Shown: positions 9,735-22,361, numbered from the stretch's first letter. The stretch is 64,000 nt of DNA from Gammaproteobacteria bacterium (GCA_022819855.1 JAJEGN010000020.1:62001-126000), one strand, 5' to 3'. The notes: generated by a model not told the origin, from the letters alone. Translations and numbers: made by a program.

Positions 9735-11990
9735 ATGAACAAATCCCCCATGCGTAAGGCGCCCGTGCTCAAGGATCTCGTGCTCGTCGGCGGCGGGCAC
9801 AGCCATGTGGCCGTGGTCAAGGCCTTCGGCATGAAACCGCTGCCCGGAGTGCGCGTCACGCTCGTCAGCCGCAACAGCCGCACGCCGTACTCGGGCATGC
9901 TGCCGGGACTGATCGCCGGGCGCTATTCGGCCGAGGAAGCGCATATCGACCTCGTGCCGCTGTGCCGCTTTGCCGGCGCACGTTTCATCGGCGCCGAGGT
10001 CAACGGTGTCGACGCCGCCAGCAACACGGTCCGCTTCGCCGACCGGCCGCCGCTGCCTTACGACGTCTTGTCGATCAACAGCGGTTCTACACCCTCGTTG
10101 CTCGAGGGCGGCGACATTTCCGATGTCGTGGTCCCCGTCAAGCCGATCGACCGGTTCCTGGAACGCTGGGAAGCGCTGGTCGAGCGCGTTCGCCACCGCA
10201 TGGAGACAACGCGGATCGCCGTCGTTGGCGGTGGGGCAGGTGGCGTGGAACTTGCGCTCTCGGTCGAGCATCACCTCTCGTCGCTGGGCATGTCGACGTG
10301 CGTGGAACTGCTCACGGCGGATGCCGAGATACTGCCAACCCACAATCGCGGCGTGCGCCGGCGCTTTGGCCGCATCCTGTCCCGGCGTGGCATCGAGGTG
10401 CACACGGACAGCCGGATCGTGGCAGCGTTCCCGGGCGGGCTGCGCACGCAGGACGGCGACGAGTTTCCGTTCGATGAGGTTCTCTGGGTGACGCACGCGG
10501 CAGCGGCGCCCTGGTTCGTCGACTCCGGTTTCGATGTCGATGGCGAGGGTTTCCTGCTCGTCGATGCCACCCTTCAGTCGACATCGCATCCGGGAATCTT
10601 CGGCGCGGGCGACGCTGCCGCGATGCGCGACGATCCGCGGCCGAAGTCCGGCGTATTCGCGGTGCGCCAGGGCCGTCCCCTGGCGCGTAACCTGCGCAAG
10701 GCCCTGCTCGGGCAGCCGCTCGTTGCCTATCGGCCGCAGCGGGAGTTCCTGAGCCTGATCGGCACGGGCGAGCCGTACGCGGTCGCCTCGCGCGGCAGGT
10801 GGTCGGCCGAAGGTCAGTGGGTATGGAACTGGAAGGACCGGATCGACCGGCGGTTCATGGACAAATATCAACGCCTGCCGGCAATGAGCGATGCGCAGCC
10901 CGGAAAGATACCGCCGGAACTCGGCGAGGACCCGATCAGCGGCGCAAGGGGCGACGCGATGCGCTGCGGCGGCTGCGGCGCAAAGGTCGGAGCGGAAACG
11001 CTGCAGGCCGCGCTCGCCGGCATCGAGCCCGTCAATCGCCCGGATGTCGTCGTCGGGCTGGAGGCGCCCGACGACGCCGCGCTCGTCTCGGTGCCCGCCG
11101 ACAGGCTCTCGGTGCTGTCTGTAGATGCCTTCCGGCCGATGATCGAGGATCCCTGGCTTTTCGGGAAGATCACGGCCAACCACTGCCTCAACGACCTCTT
11201 CGCGATCGGCGCCGAGGCGCAGACCGCGATGACGATCGTGACGCTGCCGCTCTGGCGCGAACGCAAGCTCGCCGAGGAGCTCAGGCAGATGCTCGCGGGC
11301 GCGCTCGAGGTTTTCGCGGCCGAGGGCGCCGCGCTCGTCGGCGGGCACACGAGCGAAGGCGCGGAGCTCAGCCTCGGGTTTTCGGTCACCGGCCTGATCG
11401 ATCGCGACTGCGCGCTGCTGAAGCGCGGCATGCAGGCCGGGGATGTGCTGATCCTGACCAAGGCGATCGGCACCGGTGCGATCTTCGCCGCCGACATGCG
11501 CGCAAGGGCGAAGGGGGTCTGGGTGGATGCGGCGCTTGAATCCATGTTGCAGTCGAATGCCGCCGCGGCAACCTCCCTGCACGCGCACGGCGCACGCGCC
11601 TGCACGGATGTCACGGGCTTCGGCCTGTTCGGCCATCTGCTCGAAATGGTCGGCGACGATCGGTTGACCGTAACGCTCAATGCCGATGCGCTGCCGCTGC
11701 TCACCGGTGCGGTCGAATCGATCCGCGCCGGATTCGCGTCGAGCCTGCAGCCGGATAACGAACGTCTGGCCCGGCGCGCCGACGTCGCACCGGAACTCGT
11801 TTCCCATCCGAACTATCCGTTGCTGTTCGATCCGCAGACGGCCGGTGGCTTGCTGGCGGCGGTCCCGGCGGCGGCCGTCGAAAGCTGTATCCGGGAGCTC
11901 AACGCGCTCGGCTACGAACGCACGGCCGCGATAGGGACTGTCACGCCAGGCCCGCGAACGCGTCGCGCCACGATCGCTCTGCGAAGCTGA
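9735..11990 (+). CDS. selD: pyridine nucleotide-disulfide oxidoreductase fused to selenide, water dikinase (SelD)
   Basis: A 751-residue fusion. Residues about 13-390 form an NDH-2-like FAD/NAD(P)H flavoprotein: FAD motif VLVGGGHSHVAVVKAF near the start, NAD motif VVGGGAGGVELALS near 165, and GIFGAGDAAAM near 290. Residues about 408-750 are SelD, which makes selenophosphate from selenide and ATP. The catalytic cysteine and lysine are retained in RCGGCGAKVG (Cys414, Lys417); a second Cys found in Escherichia coli SelD is Ala here. VGGHTSEGAELSLGF and TDVTGFGLFGHLLEM are further SelD motifs. Such fusions are known in bacteria, and the oxidoreductase half may supply reduced selenium. The methyltransferase gene begins six bases downstream. 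Confidence 0.95.
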   Translation: MNKSPMRKAPVLKDLVLVGGGHSHVAVVKAFGMKPLPGVRVTLVSRNSRTPYSGMLPGLIAGRYSAEEAHIDLVPLCRFAGARFIGAEVNGVDAASNTVRFADRPPLPYDVLSINSGSTPSLLEGGDISDVVVPVKPIDRFLERWEALVERVRHRMETTRIAVVGGGAGGVELALSVEHHLSSLGMSTCVELLTADAEILPTHNRGVRRRFGRILSRRGIEVHTDSRIVAAFPGGLRTQDGDEFPFDEVLWVTHAAAAPWFVDSGFDVDGEGFLLVDATLQSTSHPGIFGAGDAAAMRDDPRPKSGVFAVRQGRPLARNLRKALLGQPLVAYRPQREFLSLIGTGEPYAVASRGRWSAEGQWVWNWKDRIDRRFMDKYQRLPAMSDAQPGKIPPELGEDPISGARGDAMRCGGCGAKVGAETLQAALAGIEPVNRPDVVVGLEAPDDAALVSVPADRLSVLSVDAFRPMIEDPWLFGKITANHCLNDLFAIGAEAQTAMTIVTLPLWRERKLAEELRQMLAGALEVFAAEGAALVGGHTSEGAELSLGFSVTGLIDRDCALLKRGMQAGDVLILTKAIGTGAIFAADMRARAKGVWVDAALESMLQSNAAAATSLHAHGARACTDVTGFGLFGHLLEMVGDDRLTVTLNADALPLLTGAVESIRAGFASSLQPDNERLARRADVAPELVSHPNYPLLFDPQTAGGLLAAVPAAAVESCIRELNALGYERTAAIGTVTPGPRTRRATIALRS

Positions 11991-11996
11991 AGATTC

Positions 11997-12671
11997 ATGA
12001 GCCACTCCGTCCGCACCCATCTTCGCCTCGCGATCGATGCCTACGACGACAGCATCCGCAAGTTCATCCCGGGTTACGAAGAGGGATTGAAACGCGCCGC
12101 GGAGGAAATCGCCGCGATCCGCCCGGATCTCGTCCTCGATCTCGGCGCAGGGACGGGCGCACTGGCTGAAGCCATCCTGGAACATGACGAGGTCGGTTGC
12201 GTTCAAGCCATCGACATCGATCCGGAAATGCTGGCCAGGGCGCGCGTCAGGCTCAAGCGATTCGGCGCCCGTGCGCGTTTGAGCGAGAGTTCCTACGACG
12301 ATCCGCTCCCCGAGTGTGACGCGGTGGCGACTTCGCTGGCCTTGCATCACATTCCCACGATGGAAGGGAAACTCGCCGCATACGAGAGGATTCACCGGGC
12401 ATTGCGCCCCGGCGGAATCTTCGTGAACGCCGATGTGACCGTCAGCGCACACCCCGAGGCGCGCGAGCGGACCTACCGGCTATGGGCGGCCCACCTGGTT
12501 TCGTGCGGCATAGACGAAAAACGCGCTTACGAGCACTTCGACGAATGGTCGGAAGAGGACAGCTACTTCCCGCTCGATGACGAACTTGCCGCCATGCGCG
12601 CAGCCGGATTCCATGCCGAGTGTTTGTGGCTCGATCGACCGAACACGCTTCTGCTGGGACGCAAGGATTGA
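11997..12671 (+). CDS. class I SAM-dependent methyltransferase
   Basis: A 224-residue Rossmann-fold methyltransferase. Motif I is VLDLGAGTGALAEAI (about residues 44-58), the acidic end of strand 2 is AIDIDPEML, and ATSLALHHI is the post-strand-4 motif, followed by RALRPGGIFVNAD. The start lies six bases after the SelD stop, so the two genes are almost certainly one transcript and may be coupled. The acceptor cannot be told from sequence. The position makes a role in selenium chemistry, such as methylating a selenium compound, possible but unproven. Confidence 0.85.
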   Translation: MSHSVRTHLRLAIDAYDDSIRKFIPGYEEGLKRAAEEIAAIRPDLVLDLGAGTGALAEAILEHDEVGCVQAIDIDPEMLARARVRLKRFGARARLSESSYDDPLPECDAVATSLALHHIPTMEGKLAAYERIHRALRPGGIFVNADVTVSAHPEARERTYRLWAAHLVSCGIDEKRAYEHFDEWSEEDSYFPLDDELAAMRAAGFHAECLWLDRPNTLLLGRKD

Positions 12672-12684
12672 ATCGGCCGGCGCC

Positions 12685-13461
12685 TCAGTGCGTCATCGAG
12701 TAGATCAGGTAGTTCACGGCGAAGCGATAGGCGAGCGCCGTCATCGGTTCGGGATACCACGGATCGTCGGCGTGTTCCCAGGCATCGCCCATGTCCATGT
12801 TGAAGTTGATCGCGACCATGAGCTGGCCGTCGTCGTCGAAGATGCCCCGCCAGCGAGGGACGAGGTTGCGCCGCTGCCCGCCGCGCCCCGGGATCTGCGT
12901 GCGCTGATCGAGATCGTAGAGGACATGCAGCAGCTCGTGGTCCTCGGGCAGGTCGACGATCGGCCGGTCGGGGAACACGCGCAGCATCGAATCGGTGAAT
13001 ATCGACCACTCGTATTCGCCCCAGAAGTCGTCGACCATGAGGAAGCCGCCGCGCTCCAGGTACTCCCGGAGCAGGGCCGCTTCCTGGTCGTTCAGGTACC
13101 ACTGGCCGACCTCGACCGCGTATAGCCACGGGTAATCGAAAACGCGGTCGTCGTTGAGCGTGATGAGGCGGCCGCCTCCGCCGGACCAGTCGACCTCGGC
13201 GCCGTCCACGCGCGTCAGCCGGTTGACGCCCTGCATGAGGTGGTACTCCGCGTCGGCGTAGTCCGTTCGCCACCCCGCACCCCATCGGCCGGCTCTTGCG
13301 TTGTTGTACACGAGCCGGGCGAAGTGAAATTCCGACGTGGGATCCCCTTCGATTCGCGCGTCGCCGGACTGACTCAGGGCCGAGCTGAACCACAGCGACG
13401 CGGCAAGCACGAAACCGGCCGCCACGGCCATCGCAGCGCGCATGACCGGGCGGGCTTTCAC
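12685..13461 (-). CDS. secreted DUF4159 protein
   Basis: A 258-residue protein with an N-terminal signal peptide (hydrophobic about 8-28, ending SALSQ). DUF4159 features follow: FHFARLVYNNARAG near the mature start, a middle with DYPWLYAVEVGQW, and LREYLERGGFLMVDDFWGE resembling the glutamine-amidotransferase-like fold common to this family. The listed start is GTG 13461; ATG 13443 is an alternative that leaves a shorter signal. DUF4159 proteins often sit near MoxR, DUF58 and BatA genes, but none are here. It converges on the methyltransferase with 13 bases between stops. Function unknown. Confidence 0.8.
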   Translation of the reverse strand: MKARPVMRAAMAVAAGFVLAASLWFSSALSQSGDARIEGDPTSEFHFARLVYNNARAGRWGAGWRTDYADAEYHLMQGVNRLTRVDGAEVDWSGGGGRLITLNDDRVFDYPWLYAVEVGQWYLNDQEAALLREYLERGGFLMVDDFWGEYEWSIFTDSMLRVFPDRPIVDLPEDHELLHVLYDLDQRTQIPGRGGQRRNLVPRWRGIFDDDGQLMVAINFNMDMGDAWEHADDPWYPEPMTALAYRFAVNYLIYSMTH

Positions 13462-13855
13462 GGCAGCTTCCTCGTGTTCGTCCGTTGACTCAGGTTTCCG
13501 ACCTCCGCAAGGGCGGGACGATTATGACACCGGCAAGCGTGACCTGGCCAACCTCGAGTGCGCGTCGAACCGGATTCGGTACGGGACATCGAATTCGAGG
13601 CGCGCGAGGACTTGCCGTTGCCCGATCCAAGTGCGCTCAGAAACCCAGATTCGGTGCGGGACATCGATGCGGCGGATGGGTATGGTTCGGCGTTTACGCG
13701 ATGTCCTGCACCACGGGGAAAGCCATGCTCAATGAACACTCGATTTCGGAAGGGTACGGTGAATTTGCACGCGATGCCCAGCGGACCGGGAGACGCCACG
13801 CCGATTCGGCCGAACTCGCGCTCGACCCGGGAATAGCCTTCGGAGGCGCTCGACC
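13462..13855. repeat. intergenic region with a 20-base direct repeat
   Basis: This stretch of nearly 400 bases separates divergent DUF4159 and DUF2235 genes. GATTCGGTACGGGACATCGA at 13573-13592 recurs with one change (A to G at base 9) at 13648-13667, a spacing of 75 bases. The repeat makes short frames on both strands look internally duplicated. It could be a pair of regulator sites or the trace of a small repeat element. I see no convincing gene here. Confidence 0.6.
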
Positions 13856-14845
13856 ATGAAGAACATCGTCATCTGCTGCGACGGCACCGGCAACGAATAC
13901 GGGCGCAACAACACCAACGTCGTCGACGCTTACGTACTGGTCGAGAAGGACGACGGACAGGTCGCTTACTACGATCCCGGCATCGGCACGGGCGGCTGGG
14001 AGTATCACGAGGAGGACGGATCGCTGCGCGCGCTCGGCGACCAGGCCACGGGATACGGTCTGCAGACGAACGTCGAGGATGCGTACCGCTATCTCATGGG
14101 CAGCTACGAGGACGGCGATCTCGTGTACCTGTTCGGCTTCAGCCGCGGGGCGTTCACCGTGCGCTCCCTGGCCGGAATGCTTCACAAGTGCGGCTTGCTT
14201 GACGAGGGTCACGGCAATCTCGTCGAGTACGCCTCGAAAATCTACAACACCGCCGACAACGAGGATGTCGCTCAGGGCTTCCGCGAGGCCTTCGGGCGGC
14301 GCTGTCCCGTCCGTTTCATCGGTGTCTGGGACACTGTCGAATCGCTTGTGCTGCATGCCGGCAAACGGTTTCACGATGCGAGACTCAACCCCGATGTCTC
14401 GTTCGCCTATCACGCGCTCGCGATCGACGAGAAACGGCGGGATTTCGCGCCGTTTCCATGGGACGAGGCGAACGCGGCTGACGGTCAGACGATCGAGCAG
14501 GTCTGGTTCGCCGGCTGCCACGCCGACGTCGGCGGGTGGTTCGACGAGCGCGGCCTGTGTCACATCACGCTGCACTGGATGCTCGACAAGGCCATGGGCT
14601 GCGGACTGCATGTTAAGGAGGACGCACTCGCCGCGCGCCGCACGGACCCGTACGATCTGATTCACCAGTCCTTTACCGGATTCTGGAAGGTGCGCGGCAA
14701 ATACACGCGCAGGATTCCGCAAGGAGCGAAAATCCATGCGAGCGTGGTCGAGCGCATGAACAACCCGGTCAGCCGCTACGTGCCATCCAACCTCTCATCC
14801 ACCCGCTCAGCCGACTTGTGGGAGAAGTACGAGATCGTCGAGTGA
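13856..14845 (+). CDS. DUF2235 alpha/beta-hydrolase-like protein
   Basis: A 329-residue protein of the DUF2235 family, which includes some type VI secretion phospholipase effectors (Tle1). The opening IVICCDGTGNEYG, the nucleophile elbow GFSRGAFTVRSLAG (Ser at about residue 97) and FAGCHADVGGW all match the family, so a Ser-Asp-His triad is present. GGAGG lies about ten bases before the ATG. No VgrG, PAAR or immunity-like gene is adjacent and no signal peptide is seen, so a secretion-effector role is not supported here. It is probably a cytoplasmic hydrolase of unknown substrate. Confidence 0.85.
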   Translation: MKNIVICCDGTGNEYGRNNTNVVDAYVLVEKDDGQVAYYDPGIGTGGWEYHEEDGSLRALGDQATGYGLQTNVEDAYRYLMGSYEDGDLVYLFGFSRGAFTVRSLAGMLHKCGLLDEGHGNLVEYASKIYNTADNEDVAQGFREAFGRRCPVRFIGVWDTVESLVLHAGKRFHDARLNPDVSFAYHALAIDEKRRDFAPFPWDEANAADGQTIEQVWFAGCHADVGGWFDERGLCHITLHWMLDKAMGCGLHVKEDALAARRTDPYDLIHQSFTGFWKVRGKYTRRIPQGAKIHASVVERMNNPVSRYVPSNLSSTRSADLWEKYEIVE

Positions 14846-14997
14846 AGGCGGGTTGCTCCGATTGCAGGCGCGGAAGTTCTTCGGGCGGCGGTCACGGCAA
14901 TCGGAAAGGCTCGCGACTGCAGGCTGGCAGTCCCGCCGGATGATGAGATCAGCCGTCTTTGGCGAGACGGTTGTTCGCCCCATGCTCCTGGGGAAGA

Positions 14998-15885
14998 TCA
15001 GGTTTGCCGACGCATTCGAAGCTGCAGATAGCGCTCCAGCGCATCCTGCCACGGGGCCATTGCGCCGAACGCCCCCACGGCCTTCGAATTGTCGAGCACG
15101 CTGTAACGCGGCCGCCTGGCGCGCGACGGATAGTTGCTGGTGGAGCAGGGCGCCACCGTTGCTTCGATGCCGGCGCCGCGCACGATAGCCCGCGCGAACT
15201 CGAACCAGGTCGCGGATCCCGAGTTGACGATGTGATAGCAACCCGGGTCGCAGCCCTCCGTCACCATGCGGACCAGGACGCGAGCGACATCGGCGCTTGA
15301 GGTCGGTGACATCGTCCGGTCGTCCACGATGCGTAGCGAGCCTGTTCCTCGGGCGTTGCCGATGACGGTATTGACGAAATTGCCGCCCCGGCCGCCGATT
15401 CCGGCCGCACCGAACAGGGACGCGGTGCGCACGACCACGACATCGTCGTGGGCATCGCCCGCCAGCGTTTCGCCGAGCGCCTTTGACTCGCCGTAGACGT
15501 TGACCGGCGCGACGGGCGCATTTTCGGGCAGCGGCCGGTCGCGCGAGCCGTCGCCGCCGAATACGTAATCCGTGCTGATGTGGATGAGACGCGCCTCCCT
15601 GGCCGCGCCTAGCTCGGCCAGCGAGCGAACCGCGTGCGCATTGACGGCGAAGGCGCTCCCGGCATCGTCCTCCGCCGCATCGACCTCCGTAAACCCGGCG
15701 CAGTTCAAGAGAACGTCGAAGCTCCGGTCGCCGAGCACGCGCTCGGCTTCTCCGGGAACCGCGATATCGAGGTCGGCGCGCGGCAGCGGTTGCAGTTCGA
15801 ACGGTTCGCCGGCCGCCGCATGGGCGCGGCGCACGGCGTGCCCGAGTTGACCGTCGGGGCCGAGCAGTACTACCCGCAATGCCAT
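14998..15885 (-). CDS. dTDP-4-dehydrorhamnose reductase (RmlD) family protein
   Basis: A 295-residue extended SDR protein. The N-terminal NAD(P)-binding motif is LLGPDGQLGHAV (GxxGxxG at about residues 8-15), and the catalytic Tyr-Lys lies in NVYGESKALGE. LIHISTDYVFGG carries the conserved Thr-Asp-Tyr of RmlD enzymes. RmlD performs the last step of dTDP-L-rhamnose synthesis, but no rmlA, B or C is nearby, so it may serve another sugar or the remaining genes lie elsewhere. It is transcribed in the same direction as the tRNA-Sec gene, which ends about 120 bases upstream. Confidence 0.85.
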   Translation of the reverse strand: MALRVVLLGPDGQLGHAVRRAHAAAGEPFELQPLPRADLDIAVPGEAERVLGDRSFDVLLNCAGFTEVDAAEDDAGSAFAVNAHAVRSLAELGAAREARLIHISTDYVFGGDGSRDRPLPENAPVAPVNVYGESKALGETLAGDAHDDVVVVRTASLFGAAGIGGRGGNFVNTVIGNARGTGSLRIVDDRTMSPTSSADVARVLVRMVTEGCDPGCYHIVNSGSATWFEFARAIVRGAGIEATVAPCSTSNYPSRARRPRYSVLDNSKAVGAFGAMAPWQDALERYLQLRMRRQT

Positions 15886-16005
15886 GCGATGTAAATGACA
15901 GTCATGCCTTGCGGCATCTGCCCGCTAGCCATGACTTTGTTGCAGTCAAGGTCATCCGACCGGGACCATCCCTCGGGCGTCCCGTTTGCCGGGATCGGGC
16001 GGGGA

Positions 16006-16098
16006 TGGCGGAGGTGGACGGGAATCGAACCCGCCGCCCGGGATTACCGCGCCACTGGTTTTGAAGACCAGGGGAGTCACCAGACTCCATTCACCTCC
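16006..16098 (-). tRNA. selC: tRNA-Sec, anticodon UCA
   Basis: A 93-base tRNA gene on the minus strand. The acceptor arm pairs GGAGGTG with CACCTCC; the eighth position is A opposite C. The D stem is six pairs (GGAGTC/GACTCC) with a four-base loop, a hallmark of tRNA-Sec. The anticodon arm is CTGGT-CTTCAAA-ACCAG, giving UCA. A long variable arm follows, then the T arm with TTCGATT. The discriminator G and CCA are encoded (16009-16006). It lies downstream of selA and selB on the same strand, 224 bases from the selB stop. Confidence 0.95.
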
Positions 16099-16322
16099 AT
16101 ACGGCTCGCGATTGCGCGACTCGGCGGCGGGCTCGACTCAACGGTCGCTCACGCACCGTAGATCGTCAACGTGCACTCCAGCAACGATCTCTGATGTCGC
16201 GTAGCTGGCATTCTACCTGCCAGTTAGCCCGCAGACGTGGATTGCCAACGTTGCGTTGATGCTGCAGTGCCCGTTAACTGGTTGATTCAGCGTCGATTTC
16301 CCCATGCGGCGCCAGACCGTGC

Positions 16323-18221
<1,899 letters not shown>

Positions 18222-18306
18222 GCCAGAGTCTCGGCTGTCGCGTCGGCGCTTTCGCGGGGCCGGTACGCGACGAGACTGTCGATCACGACGAGCGCGGGGC
18301 AGGCTG

Positions 18307-19743
<1,437 letters not shown>

Positions 19744-19774
19744 CCGAGAGCCGGGAGGCTGGCGCGGTTGTTGC

Positions 19775-19884
19775 GGGCAGGCGCACTATCGGTCGCTTGA
19801 GACACGCGGTAAATACGTCCCTGTACGCTCCGCGCGCGCATCCCTGCGCGCGAGGGTCTCAAGCGACCGATAGTGCGCCTGCCC
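19775..19884. repeat. perfect 29-base inverted repeat enclosing a second hairpin
   Basis: The left arm (19775-19803) and right arm (19856-19884) are exact reverse complements over 29 bases, separated by 52 bases. Inside the loop, CGCGCGCA and TGCGCGCG form a further eight-pair hairpin around TCCC. The loop includes GGTAAATACGTCCCTGTACG, reminiscent of dispersed extragenic palindromes in gammaproteobacteria. It sits between the divergent starts of selA and the TPR-like gene. It could be a repetitive extragenic element, a miniature transposon-like unit or a regulatory cruciform. Confidence 0.85.
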
Positions 19885-20010
19885 TTGCGCTTGCGGCAGG
19901 CCAGGCCCACATGTGTCTTTGCAGATGTTGACATGATCGTGCCGGTTTTGGCGCTCCAACGGCCCGTGATAGGCTCGCGCGCACTGCGTGGAGGTGCGAA
20001 GGGCAGGGCG

Positions 20011-21060
20011 ATGAGGGCATTTCCGGCGTTTGCCGGCGCGATCGTTTTGGGACTAGTTCTGGCGGCGCCCGGCACTGCCCAGGACGCGCCGGACGAGACG
20101 CTCCTGCTCGGCACGATCGACTTCCCGACTTCCGGATCGGCAGAGGCGCAAGACGAGTTCGTCACGGGCGTGCTGGCGCTGCATAGCTTCTGGTACGAGG
20201 AGGCACGCGATCGCTTCGTTGCCGCACAGGCGCTCGATCCCGGGTTCGGCATGGCCTGGTGGGGCGAGGCCATGACGCACGACAACGCCCTGGGGACCGT
20301 TCCCGGCGATGCCAACGAGATTCTCGGCGCCGAAGTCGTCGCGCGCATGGACGAGCTCGATGCAGCCAGTGAGCTTCGATGGAGCGAGCGCGAGCGCGCT
20401 TACGCGAACGCGGTCAGGCGGCGGTTCGCGGTGGGCCTGCCGGCCGGCACGCGGCGCGAGGACTACGCCGCCGCGATGGACGAGCTCGCGAACGAGTATC
20501 CCGAAGACGACGAAGCCGCTGCGTTCGCGTCGCTTGCGCTGCTCGCGCTACCGGGATTCGACCGCGAGCAGGCATTGCACGTCGTCGCTGCCGCAAGCCG
20601 GCTCGAGGAAGTCTACGAACGCAACCGCGAACACCCCGGCGCGCTGCACTACCTGCTGCACGCCTACGACACGCCCACGTTCGCGCTTATGGGCCTGCGC
20701 CAGGCGCGCGTCTACGCGCGGATCGCTCCTGCATCGTCACACGCCCTGCACATGCCGAGCCACATCTTCCGCCACCTGGGTATGTGGACCGAGGTGGCAG
20801 CCTCGAACGAGGACTCTTATCAGGCATCGCTGCGCTGGCAGGAACGCACGGGACGGCCGCTGCATACCCGCGATTTCCATGCGCTCGACTGGCTGCTCGA
20901 CGCTTATCTCAGGCTCGAACGCTTCGATGACGCCAGCCGCGTCATGGACGAACTCGATGCGGTCGAAGCGGCGATACGCGCCCGTCAGGAGGAATGGGGG
21001 CAGTTCCTGGAGATCGCTGCGACCATGCGCGCCTATTACGATTCGATCGTGCGCGAGTGA
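20011..21060 (+). CDS. secreted TPR-like protein
   Basis: A 349-residue protein. The start at ATG 20011 gives a signal peptide (MRAFPAFAGAIVLGLVLAAP, ending GTAQ). An upstream in-frame start at 19873 lies inside the inverted repeat and is rejected. Helical repeats of TPR type are seen, for example LHSFWYEEARDRFVAAQALDPGFGMAWWGEAM and NREHPGALHYLLHAYDTPTFALMGLRQA. HMPSHIFRHLGMW is a conserved block in this group of uncharacterised proteins. It probably acts in the periplasm as a protein-interaction scaffold; partner unknown. The cytochrome lipoprotein gene follows after about 240 bases. Confidence 0.82.
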   Translation: MRAFPAFAGAIVLGLVLAAPGTAQDAPDETLLLGTIDFPTSGSAEAQDEFVTGVLALHSFWYEEARDRFVAAQALDPGFGMAWWGEAMTHDNALGTVPGDANEILGAEVVARMDELDAASELRWSERERAYANAVRRRFAVGLPAGTRREDYAAAMDELANEYPEDDEAAAFASLALLALPGFDREQALHVVAAASRLEEVYERNREHPGALHYLLHAYDTPTFALMGLRQARVYARIAPASSHALHMPSHIFRHLGMWTEVAASNEDSYQASLRWQERTGRPLHTRDFHALDWLLDAYLRLERFDDASRVMDELDAVEAAIRARQEEWGQFLEIAATMRAYYDSIVRE

Positions 21061-21298
21061 TGCGACATCGGCGCCGGCAGCCCGTGGCTCGACGCTCCGG
21101 AAGCGCTGCGGTGCTGGCGACGCAAGCCGTCGTCAACGGTTGTCCTGCCGTGAAGCGCGGGCGTTCGGCGGGCCGATTTCGGCAGGCTTGCGAGGATCGC
21201 CGTCTGCAATCGCTTGCGGGCCGCCATCGCTGTGCCACGTACGCGGCAAGTGTGGCATTATTGGGCGCGAAACGCGCTCGCTGATGGGGATAAGTAGC

Positions 21299-22345
21299 AT
21301 GTTCACCAATACGTTTACGCAGCTCTACCGCCTGCTTGCCGCCTGTCTGCTCGCCGTCGCGCTGGCCGCCTGCTCGCAGGATGCCGAAATGCCGGACTCG
21401 TCAGGCGATGTCGAAGCCGAGGCAGGCAGCGAGGCCGCAGACGAGGCCGTTGCGGACGAGGCCGCGGCTGAACCCGAGCCTTACGTCTTCGACCGGCCGT
21501 TCGTCGCGCCGAGCCCGCCGCTCACCGACCTGGTCGGTCGTGGCGAATACCTCGTCGAGGGCATTGCCGGGTGCGGAAACTGTCATTCCGGCCGCGACGA
21601 GACCGGCGAGTTGGTCGAGGGTCTCGAATACGCGGGCAACTTCGTCATCGAGGAGCCGATCTTCACGGCTTACGCGCCGAACATCACGCCGGACCCGGAG
21701 ACCGGTATCGGCAACTGGACCGACGAGCAGATCGAGCGGGCGATCCGCGAGGGCATCAGGGAGGACGGCACGCTCATGGGGCCGCCGATGGCCTTCGCCT
21801 ACTACCAGGACATCTCGAGCACCGACATGGCGGCGATCATCGCCTATCTGCGCTCCGTGCCCGCCGTTAACCGCGAGGTTCCAGAATCGATAATCAACAT
21901 GGAACTGCCGCCCGCCTGGGTCGAGCCCGTCACGGAGCCCGTGCCGGATATCCCGCCCAGCGACCGGCTCGCCTACGGCCGCTACCTGACGCACACGATC
22001 GGCCATTGCACGCAGTGCCATACCCCGCTCGCCGAAGAGAGCATCGGGGACTTCTCGCGCATCGGTTCCGGCATGAACCTCTACCCGGCGCCGTTCGGTT
22101 TCGAGTGGTCGGCGCTCGCGGCGAACATCACGCAGCACGAAACACTCGGAATCGGCGCGTGGACGGATGACGAGATCAAGCGCGCCATCGTCTACGGCAT
22201 CAGCCGCGACGGCCGCGAACTGCTGCCGTTCATGGGCTACTCGTACTACGAGAAAGTTTCCGACGAGGATCTGGATCTGATCGTCGAGTACGTCAAGACG
22301 TTCCCGCCGTCGGTCGCCGAGGCTCCGGTCGCGGAAGAGCACTGA
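21299..22345 (+). CDS. dihaem cytochrome c lipoprotein
   Basis: A 348-residue lipoprotein. The lipobox LAAC lies near residue 24, followed by an acidic linker of about 40 residues rich in Ala, Glu and Asp. Two haem-c motifs are present: CGNCH at about 97 and CTQCH at about 240, each in its own cytochrome domain with a conserved APNITPD or AANITQH block. This layout resembles the dihaem cytochrome subunits of alcohol or aldehyde dehydrogenases, but no dehydrogenase is adjacent. ATG 21284 is an alternative start adding five residues; 21299 is preferred because GGGGAT precedes it. Confidence 0.88.
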   Translation: MFTNTFTQLYRLLAACLLAVALAACSQDAEMPDSSGDVEAEAGSEAADEAVADEAAAEPEPYVFDRPFVAPSPPLTDLVGRGEYLVEGIAGCGNCHSGRDETGELVEGLEYAGNFVIEEPIFTAYAPNITPDPETGIGNWTDEQIERAIREGIREDGTLMGPPMAFAYYQDISSTDMAAIIAYLRSVPAVNREVPESIINMELPPAWVEPVTEPVPDIPPSDRLAYGRYLTHTIGHCTQCHTPLAEESIGDFSRIGSGMNLYPAPFGFEWSALAANITQHETLGIGAWTDDEIKRAIVYGISRDGRELLPFMGYSYYEKVSDEDLDLIVEYVKTFPPSVAEAPVAEEH

Positions 22346-22361
22346 GCATCGTAAGGCGCGG

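Noticed and set aside
9705..12452. A 915-codon open frame opposite the SelD fusion
   Set aside because: It lies antisense to a gene with clear motifs, has Arg/Asp/Gly-rich composition without family resemblance, and is typical of GC-rich antisense frames.
13856..14845. Type VI secretion phospholipase effector
   Set aside because: DUF2235 includes Tle1 effectors, but no VgrG, PAAR, adaptor or immunity gene is adjacent, so only the family name is used.
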